DNA of 5,072 bases from assembly GCA_017860375.1 (NCBI GenBank), contig JAGDMB010000218.1, forward strand, positions 1 to 5,072, in the 5' to 3' direction. Made by a program: the position numbers and the translations under genes. The notes beneath the pieces were generated by a model. That model was not told the origin of the DNA. It did not search any database and saw only the letters and a list, made by a program, of their open reading frames with translations. Positions within the stretch are counted from its first letter, which is position 1. Every line of letters starts with the position of its first letter. Of this stretch, positions 1-5,072 are shown one piece after another. Origin of the DNA: Bacteroidota bacterium (lineage in GTDB: Bacteria; Bacteroidota; Bacteroidia; Bacteroidales; UBA10428).

Positions 1-204
1 GGTATCCAGCGAATTACTGAAAGCGATCACGATGCTTTCGTCCACCTGAATTCCGGTATTGGGTCCCTGCACGGTCAGGTATTGCGTACCCACTTTGGTG
101 CTGGTCAGCTGCAGGCTTCCATAATCCGGATCATCTTTCTCGCAGCCGATGCTCAGGAAAAGAAAGGCCACAATAATCCCATAGAATACACTTCTGCGTT
201 TCAT
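1..204 (-). CDS. Surface lipoprotein with Ig-like N-terminal module, 5' part only
   Basis: The reading frame starts at the ATG at 204-202 and stays open for 68 codons to the window edge, so only the N-terminus is visible. It begins with a lipoprotein signal peptide: MKRR, a hydrophobic stretch, then the lipobox LSIGC with the acylated cysteine at residue 21. The residues after the cysteine (EKDDPD) fit the lysine/acidic export signal known for surface lipoproteins of Bacteroidota, so surface exposure is likely. Residues about 49-67, with the pattern TGIQVDESIVIAFSNSLD, look like the first strands of a bacterial Ig-like (Big_5 type) domain and resemble residues 48-65 of the neighbouring lipoprotein. 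It is the last visible gene of the SusCD cluster, in the SusF-like position, and follows a hairpin. The rest could be another carbohydrate-binding domain or an enzyme. A glycan-binding role is inferred from context only. The start is supported by the signal peptide; upstream is AT-rich without a well-spaced Shine-Dalgarno. Confidence 0.85.
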   Translation of the reverse strand, partial: MKRRSVFYGIIVAFLFLSIGCEKDDPDYGSLQLTSTKVGTQYLTVQGPNTGIQVDESIVIAFSNSLDT

Positions 205-226
205 CCTGAAATATAAAAGAATCTGG

Positions 227-263
227 AAAAATGAGGATTCCCTTGTATGATGAGGGAATCCTC
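227..263 (-). terminator. Hairpin with T-tract between two lipoprotein genes
   Basis: On the minus strand an 11-base arm (GAGGATTCCCT, 263-253) pairs perfectly with AGGGAATCCTC (243-233) around a 9-base loop. The stem is followed by A and then five T (231-227), the form of an intrinsic terminator. It begins 27 bases after the stop codon of the LamG lipoprotein gene. The outer side has four T on the plus strand (264-267), so it could act weakly in both directions. Only 22 bases separate the T-tract from the next ATG, which leaves no room for a separate promoter. Partial termination or mRNA 3'-end protection within one operon is therefore more likely than a complete stop. The hairpin is seen directly; its activity is inferred. 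Confidence 0.7.
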
Positions 264-290
264 TTTTACATACTATGAATTATAGATGGA

Positions 291-1526
291 TTACGGTTTT
301 TCCGAATTATACATCAACAAAACCTCGTTTGCAGTGATTGCTTTGTGGTATATCCGGATATCATCCAGCTGTCCTTTAAAATGGTTGGCTGTCGGGAAAT
401 CATATCCTCCCCATGTTTCTGTATCCCACAGTGTACCGGCCCTTGACTGTATGAATCCAAAGGCGAGTTCATTTACCACTTCCACGCCGTCTCCGCCCCA
501 TTTCATACCTACGACGCCGCGTTTTACATCATCGTCCGGCCAGAGGTCAAAATCAAAGCTTTTCATTTTCTCTCCGTTGTAATACAGGGTACCTTTCCGG
601 TCAACACCGTCATAGGTATACACAACATTTAGCCATTTGTCCTTAAGCATGGCAATCATGTCGGCTGCCGGAATGGCTTTTGCAAAATCCCATCCCTGAA
701 ATCCGCCATTGTCTTTCATTGTGGCATCACTCGGGAACCACATGTCTTCGGAAGCCGTTGTTCCGTCAGCCAGCTCATAAGAGATAGCGAATTTGGCACC
801 ATCGTATCCGCCAAACATTTCAAACTGCAATCCTTTAAAGGCACCCAGACCGATCACAAAATGACCTGCATCATGGGTGGAATTGGTCTTTACCCAGAAG
901 GACAGGGTAAAATTCTGGGTATTGATCAGCTGGTCACCGTTGGGAACTTCAATAATGCTTGCATCTCCGTCAAAGGTAGCCGCTTTTCCGGCCGCCGCAT
1001 TGCGGGAATCCGTATAGGTAACTGCTATTTCAGCAGATGCATCATAGGATCCCACCTGGTCATCGGCATTGTTTTCAAAATTCCAGTGGGCAATTGCACC
1101 CGCAGGAGCAAAGGTACCTTCGGTGGTGAAAGACCTCGACACAGGGGTCAGTGCCTGTCCCTCGGTGGACAGCAGGCCGGCACCAAAATCAAGGATATAC
1201 AACGTACCATTCCCCAGGTTGGCTTTCGGGGTGAGGGTAATGACTTTCCCTGCGGCCGCGATATCCATCTCGATATCGGCATCGTCATAATCCTGGGTCA
1301 TTGTAATGTTCGCGCTTATTGCGGTTGCCATATCCACATCCGTGGAAAAAGTAACCGTAATGGCAGCATCCACCGGAACGCCGGTGGCTGCAGTTGCCGT
1401 GTTCAGATCAACAGTCCCTGCCACAATCGCGTCAAGCGTAAGGGTTGCAGGTTCGTCCTCCTTACAGCCGGAGAGAAAAACAGCAGTTCCTAAGAGTAAG
1501 CCTAAAAACAGTTTGTTCATTTTCAT
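291..1526 (-). CDS. Ig-like plus LamG-domain surface lipoprotein, probable glycan-binding protein
   Basis: This complete gene encodes 411 residues. A lipoprotein signal peptide ends in the lipobox LSGC with cysteine at residue 21, followed by KEDE, which fits the Bacteroidota surface-export signal. Residues about 45-137 form a bacterial Ig-like domain of the SbsA/Big_5 kind (VPVDAAITVTFSTDVD, then strands ending in SRSFTTEG). Residues about 143-408 resemble a LamG/concanavalin A-like jellyroll: AHWNFENN at the start, ATFDGD and NFTLSFWVKT in the middle, and GQLDDIRIYHKAIT near the end. The jellyroll is long for a LamG domain, with Trp-rich inserts around 260-285 and 343-375. I see no GH16-type ExDxxE catalytic motif, so binding rather than hydrolysis is likely. 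It lies 37 bases after the susD-like gene, in the SusE position, which suggests surface glycan capture; the Ig-like domain probably acts as a spacer. Substrate unknown. The start at 1526 is favoured over the ATG at 1520 by spacing to an A-tract. Confidence 0.9.
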   Translation of the reverse strand: MKMNKLFLGLLLGTAVFLSGCKEDEPATLTLDAIVAGTVDLNTATAATGVPVDAAITVTFSTDVDMATAISANITMTQDYDDADIEMDIAAAGKVITLTPKANLGNGTLYILDFGAGLLSTEGQALTPVSRSFTTEGTFAPAGAIAHWNFENNADDQVGSYDASAEIAVTYTDSRNAAAGKAATFDGDASIIEVPNGDQLINTQNFTLSFWVKTNSTHDAGHFVIGLGAFKGLQFEMFGGYDGAKFAISYELADGTTASEDMWFPSDATMKDNGGFQGWDFAKAIPAADMIAMLKDKWLNVVYTYDGVDRKGTLYYNGEKMKSFDFDLWPDDDVKRGVVGMKWGGDGVEVVNELAFGFIQSRAGTLWDTETWGGYDFPTANHFKGQLDDIRIYHKAITANEVLLMYNSEKP

Positions 1527-1563
1527 AATTCAAGTTTTAATTGTTAAACATATTCATTACTAT
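1527..1563 (-). promoter_or_regulatory. AT-rich intercistronic leader without Shine-Dalgarno
   Basis: The 37 bases between the susD-like stop and the LamG lipoprotein start are almost all A and T. They contain no purine-rich Shine-Dalgarno. An AAAA tract at 1538-1535 lies 8 bases before the ATG at 1526. This fits translation initiation in Bacteroidota, where A/T-rich, unstructured leaders commonly replace a Shine-Dalgarno (family knowledge). The spacing favours 1526 over the in-frame ATG at 1520. The short gap without a clear terminator or promoter supports co-transcription with the susD-like gene. Confidence 0.45.
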
Positions 1564-3048
1564 TTATTCCCAATTTGGATTCTGTGTTAAGGTGCCCTGC
1601 GATATATCGATTTCGGTCTGAGGGATGGGCAGCAATTCGTGTTTACCCTGGATAAAACCAAGAGGGCCCAGAACAGCCGGAGCTTTCCCTGATCGCACAA
1701 GATCCCAGAACCGGATTCCCTCCATGGCCAGTTCACTCCTTCTTTCCTTAAAGATAAGGTCACGGAGTGCATCCTTGCCGGTCTCTGTAATGTCGGGCAG
1801 GATAGCGCTGTTTCCCTGCCTGGCTCTTTCACGCACAAGGTTGAGATATTCCAAAGCCTGACCGGGCTTATTGTTTTCATTGAGTGCCTCGGCAGCCATG
1901 AGCAGCACATCAGCATACCGCATCAAACGCCGGTTATGGCCAAACTGAGTCATGGTATTATTTCCCGGCGTCCAGACTTTCTGGTTATAGCATTCCACTT
2001 CGATAAGGTTGTTCTCCTCATCCCTGGTTTCATCAGGAGTTGATCCGTCACCTTTGATTTCAACACCATCCAGCACTTCGCCCAGATCGATAATGGTGGC
2101 CTCCAGCCTTGGATCACCCTCCTCAAAAGAATACCTCAGATCGAGGGTGGGTCTGCTAAAACCCCAGCCCCGGTTTGGGGAACCTCTTACTCCCTGTGTG
2201 TTGGCATATTGATCTCCCGGACCACCTTCCACCTCCAGGGCCCCGACCTCAATAACCGATTCAATGCCCTGCTCCCCGTTAACTCCGTTTGCATCAGCAA
2301 AAACCGGTTCGAGATCATATTCATCGGAGGCAATAACTTCCAGCAGGTATTTTTCCGCATTCACAAAATCATTCCGGAACAGGTATACTTTGCCCAGCAA
2401 TGCTTTGGCGGCCCCCTTTGTGGCACGGCCATAATCGGTCACCGGCAATGCACTTTTTTCGACCAGGCGGTCGATCGCATAAAGGAGGTCCTCTTCTATC
2501 AGCTGGTAGATCTCATCCTTTGTTGACCGTGTCAGTTTCAGAGGCGGATTGATGGAGGTGACTTTGGGCACACCGCCCCAGGCACGCACCAGGTCAAAAT
2601 AATACAAACCGCGCAGGAAGCGTGCTTCACCCAGATATCGTGATCTCAGCACCGTATCCATCTCAATGGCCGGGACTTTTTCGATCACCACATTAGCCAT
2701 TTTAATGCCTTCATAAAGTGTCGCCCACCAGCGGTCTAGTCCATCCTGGGTCGTAGTTATTCTGAAGGTATTGTAAGAACCGACTGTTCCAAGCTGGTCG
2801 TTTGGATTGCTGCCTTTCGCAGCATCGTCAGACATGATATCCAGGATCGGATATCCTCCCGAGTGATAATGCCACTCCCGCAAGGTTGAATATACTGCGT
2901 TTGTCGCAAGGAGTGCATCAGATGCCGTAACCGGGAAAGTGGCCTGGGTGAGTTCGCCCTGCAGGTTTTTATCAAGAAAATCTTCACATCCTTCCAGGAG
3001 CGGAATTGTCAGCAAAGCCGAAAACAGGATCAAAGGGTATGTTTTCAT
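1564..3048 (-). CDS. susD-like: SusD/RagB-family outer-membrane glycan-binding lipoprotein
   Basis: This complete gene encodes 494 residues, a usual length for the family. SusD proteins are surface lipoproteins that bind glycan and close over the SusC barrel as a lid. The signal peptide ends in LLEGC with cysteine at residue 21; glutamate at the second position before the cysteine is unusual for a lipobox. The mature N-terminus CEDFLDKNL is typical. The helical TPR-like core is clear: RYLGEARFLRGLYYFDLVRA at 137-156 followed by WGGVPKV, the GRATKGAAKALLGKVYLF helix near 207-224, RYADVLLMAAEALNE at 377-391, and ERRSELAMEGIRFWDLVRSG at 435-454. The C-terminus LLPIPQTEID...LTQNPNWE is the standard family ending. 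It starts 5 bases after the susC stop, so the two are almost certainly co-transcribed and may be translationally coupled. No Shine-Dalgarno is seen before the ATG. The ligand cannot be told, because the binding face is poorly conserved within the family. Confidence 0.97.
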   Translation of the reverse strand: MKTYPLILFSALLTIPLLEGCEDFLDKNLQGELTQATFPVTASDALLATNAVYSTLREWHYHSGGYPILDIMSDDAAKGSNPNDQLGTVGSYNTFRITTTQDGLDRWWATLYEGIKMANVVIEKVPAIEMDTVLRSRYLGEARFLRGLYYFDLVRAWGGVPKVTSINPPLKLTRSTKDEIYQLIEEDLLYAIDRLVEKSALPVTDYGRATKGAAKALLGKVYLFRNDFVNAEKYLLEVIASDEYDLEPVFADANGVNGEQGIESVIEVGALEVEGGPGDQYANTQGVRGSPNRGWGFSRPTLDLRYSFEEGDPRLEATIIDLGEVLDGVEIKGDGSTPDETRDEENNLIEVECYNQKVWTPGNNTMTQFGHNRRLMRYADVLLMAAEALNENNKPGQALEYLNLVRERARQGNSAILPDITETGKDALRDLIFKERRSELAMEGIRFWDLVRSGKAPAVLGPLGFIQGKHELLPIPQTEIDISQGTLTQNPNWE

Positions 3049-3053
3049 AACGT

Positions 3054-5072
3054 TCAGAATGTTACATTTAAACCAAAGGAATACATGGAGGTAAGCGGAT
3101 ACGCTCCGTTATCAATTCCGTTTGACAGCACATTATCACTGCCGATCTCGGGCGTATATCCGGTGAATTTTGTGAATGTCAGCAGGTTGCTGCCTTTAAG
3201 GTATATCCTCAGATTCCGGCAGTACAACTTGTTGCTTAGACTTGCCGGAAGGGTATATCCGAGGGTCACGTTACGCAATCGAACAAAGGAACCGCTCTGA
3301 ATAAACCGGTCGGAGGGCGTATAATTATACCCGCCCCATGAAGGTCGTGGTTCTGTATTGCTGGTACCGGGACCGGTCCAGCGATTCATGACATGTTGTT
3401 CAAAGTTATATGGATCGGGGCGAACCGCTTCCTTTCCGTTAAAAATCTTATTGCCGGTCTGTCCCTGCACATCAAAGGAAAAATCAAATCCGGAATACTC
3501 CAGTTCAACGTTGAAACCAAAGATAAATTTCGGTATGGGTGATCCGATATAGGTACGGTCAGCACCACTAATAACGCCATCTCCGTTGGAATCCACAAAC
3601 CTCAGGTCACCTGCTTCTGCGAGGGATGAATGAGGGTATGCATTCAATTCCGTCTGATCCTGGAAAATGCCATTGGTTTCATACCCGTAGAAAGAGCCTA
3701 TGGGCAAACCAGCAATACTTCGTGTTACCGGTATCCCGTTTCCAAGTTGACCGCCGATAAGCACCGAATCAATACCGCTGCTCCCTCCCACTTCCAGCAC
3801 CTCATTATGAACCGTGGATCCATTAAAACCAATACTGTAGGCCAGGTCCGATAGTCTGCCCTTGTAGCTGAGCAGGAACTCAATTCCCCTGTTCAACACC
3901 GATGCTGCGTTGTACCGGATTTTTTGTCCCGATCCGTTTCCGAGGTAACCGGGCGTGGACAGTTCCACCAGGATATCGTCCGTTACCCTGCGGTAGTAAT
4001 CGAATTCAGCAGTTATCTTGTTTTCAAGCAGACCAATTTCAAGTCCCAGGTCCGTCTGCGTCGTGCTTTCCCATGTAAGATCGGGATTACCGCTTGCACC
4101 ATAGGATACAGCTGAATTTGACGCTTCATCCTGACCAAAAACCGCCAGCAGGTCCTGTGTCCGTGCATAGCGATCATAAAACTGTATCTTTTCATTTCCG
4201 ATGATCCCCCAGCTTCCTCTGATCTTTAATTTGGATATCCATGCAAGGTTTTTTATAAATTCTTCTTCCGAGATATTCCATCCTGCCGCAAAAGAGGGGA
4301 AATTGGAAAACCGGTTTTCCTCGCTGAATTTTGAAGAGCCATCCCTCCGGAAAGTGGCGGTAAGGATGTATTTATTACCATAGGTATAATTCGCTCGGAA
4401 AAGGTAAGATACCATGGAATAGTAAAGATTTGCATCCACCTCGTTTTTAAAATCATTTAGCGTATTGACAATGGGATCATCGTAAAGGTTCACATTCTTA
4501 ATATACCATAAATCCTCATCATCCCTGAGAAGGTTTTCGCCATGGATCTTTAAATTCTCGGAAGTGGTATTTTGCATGGTATATCCGATAACGGCATCAA
4601 CCGAATGTTTTTTGAAGGTCTTGTTGAAGGTTAGCGTATTCTCCCATAACCAGGTGAGGTTATCATTGCTCTCTAAATAAAGATCGCTGTAAACATTCTG
4701 CTGCTGTGAAGGTGTACCATCGGGGTAATATACCAGGTATGCCGGAGAAAAGCTTTCTTTTTTAAGGTATCCCGCATCAACGCCAAAACTCGATCGGAAG
4801 GTCAAGACCTTAAGGAATTTTGCTTCGGCGAATAGATTGCCAACGCCCCGGAGACCTGTGTTGTAATCATTGGAATACGCCAGCTGTGCCAGGGGATTAC
4901 CCACATTGTATACCCCCGAGTAACTGCCGTCAGGGAAATAGGGTTCCAGCACCGGTTGTGCACGGTAGGCTGCATAGGTTACATCGGGTGCATTTTGCTG
5001 TTTATAGGGTGCGATGGTAATGTTATTTCCCAGTTTAAGGAAGGAAGCCAGCTGGTAGGTATTGTTCAGCTT
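3054..5072 (-). CDS. susC-like: SusC/RagA-family TonB-dependent outer-membrane transporter, 3' part
   Basis: The frame is open from the window edge to a TGA at 3056-3054, giving 672 residues. Family members are usually about 1000 or more residues, so roughly the first third (signal peptide, any carboxypeptidase-like domain, TonB box, most of the plug) lies outside. A GTG at 4952-4950 could be taken as a start, but the frame runs on upstream without a stop for 40 codons and reads as barrel, so it is internal. Family hallmarks, numbered from the visible edge, are: RRDGSSKFSEENRF at 242-255; LTWESTTQTDLGLEIGL near 332-348; an EF-hand-like loop DSNGDGVISGAD at 494-505, then RTYIGSPIPKFIFGF; NRWTGPGTSNTEPRPSWGG near 563-581; and FVRLRNVTLGYTLP near 596-609. 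The last strand ends in phenylalanine (GLNVTF), as barrel-assembly signals do. It should import oligosaccharides handed over by the adjacent SusD-like protein, powered by TonB-ExbBD. The substrate is not readable from this sequence. Confidence 0.96.
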   Translation of the reverse strand, partial: KLNNTYQLASFLKLGNNITIAPYKQQNAPDVTYAAYRAQPVLEPYFPDGSYSGVYNVGNPLAQLAYSNDYNTGLRGVGNLFAEAKFLKVLTFRSSFGVDAGYLKKESFSPAYLVYYPDGTPSQQQNVYSDLYLESNDNLTWLWENTLTFNKTFKKHSVDAVIGYTMQNTTSENLKIHGENLLRDDEDLWYIKNVNLYDDPIVNTLNDFKNEVDANLYYSMVSYLFRANYTYGNKYILTATFRRDGSSKFSEENRFSNFPSFAAGWNISEEEFIKNLAWISKLKIRGSWGIIGNEKIQFYDRYARTQDLLAVFGQDEASNSAVSYGASGNPDLTWESTTQTDLGLEIGLLENKITAEFDYYRRVTDDILVELSTPGYLGNGSGQKIRYNAASVLNRGIEFLLSYKGRLSDLAYSIGFNGSTVHNEVLEVGGSSGIDSVLIGGQLGNGIPVTRSIAGLPIGSFYGYETNGIFQDQTELNAYPHSSLAEAGDLRFVDSNGDGVISGADRTYIGSPIPKFIFGFNVELEYSGFDFSFDVQGQTGNKIFNGKEAVRPDPYNFEQHVMNRWTGPGTSNTEPRPSWGGYNYTPSDRFIQSGSFVRLRNVTLGYTLPASLSNKLYCRNLRIYLKGSNLLTFTKFTGYTPEIGSDNVLSNGIDNGAYPLTSMYSFGLNVTF

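Noticed and set aside
207..216. TATATTTC just before the ATG at 204, resembling the Bacteroidota -7 promoter box TAnnTTTG
   Set aside because: It ends only three bases or so before the start codon, so a transcript from it would begin at or inside the coding region; it fits better as an AT-rich initiation region.
861..1493. A 210-codon open frame on the plus strand, opposite the LamG lipoprotein gene
   Set aside because: It lies wholly antisense to a well-supported gene with signal peptide and recognisable domains, its product has no recognisable domain and is rich in scattered Cys and Arg, and it is explained by codon usage of the opposite strand.
1535..1550. Short AT-only inverted repeat (GTTTAA / TTAAAAC) between the susD-like and LamG genes as a terminator
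   Set aside because: The stem is about six weak pairs with one bulge and no T-tract follows on the minus strand.
3558..3593. EF-hand-like loop DSNGDGVISGAD as a sign of a separate calcium-binding or dockerin domain
   Set aside because: This loop is a usual conserved element of SusC-family barrels at this place and does not indicate a dockerin fusion.
4950..4952. GTG as the start codon of the SusC-like gene
   Set aside because: The frame continues upstream for 40 codons to the window edge without a stop, and the protein lacks a signal peptide and plug if begun here, so the gene is cut by the window edge.

Overview
The window looks like a chromosomal segment from a member of the Bacteroidota and shows part of a polysaccharide-utilization-type (SusCD) locus. 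Four facts support this: a SusC-family TonB-dependent receptor is followed directly by a SusD-family lipoprotein; there are three lipoprotein signal peptides, two of them with the lysine/acidic stretch after the cysteine that marks Bacteroidota surface lipoproteins; the gene starts are AT-rich without a clear Shine-Dalgarno sequence; and the base composition is moderate. I cannot name genus or species from the sequence. All genes are on the minus strand, so transcription runs from high to low coordinates.

Layout in transcription order. Bases 5072-3054 hold the C-terminal two thirds of a SusC/RagA-type outer-membrane transporter, cut by the window edge. Bases 3048-1564 hold a complete SusD-type glycan-binding lipoprotein, only 5 bases after the susC stop. 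Bases 1526-291 hold a complete lipoprotein with a bacterial Ig-like domain followed by a large LamG/concanavalin-like jellyroll domain, in the position where a surface glycan-binding protein (SusE/F role) is expected. An 86-base gap (290-205) carries a strong 11-bp hairpin with a T-tract. Bases 204-1 hold the start of a second lipoprotein whose visible N-terminus resembles the Ig-like module of its neighbour. Coding density is very high, and no stretch of 300 bases lacks a gene.

How they probably work together (inference from the families): the LamG protein, and perhaps the next lipoprotein, capture a glycan at the cell surface. The SusD protein acts as a lid that passes oligosaccharides to the SusC barrel, which imports them using TonB energy. 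No glycoside hydrolase, polysaccharide lyase, sulfatase or regulator lies in the window, so the substrate cannot be read from this sequence. I see no tRNA, rRNA, CRISPR array, insertion sequence, phage gene or origin.

The window is mostly a canonical locus. The points most worth a second look are the hairpin between two lipoprotein genes that otherwise appear co-transcribed, and the tandem of two surface lipoproteins with related N-terminal modules. I did not find evidence for a new biological system.
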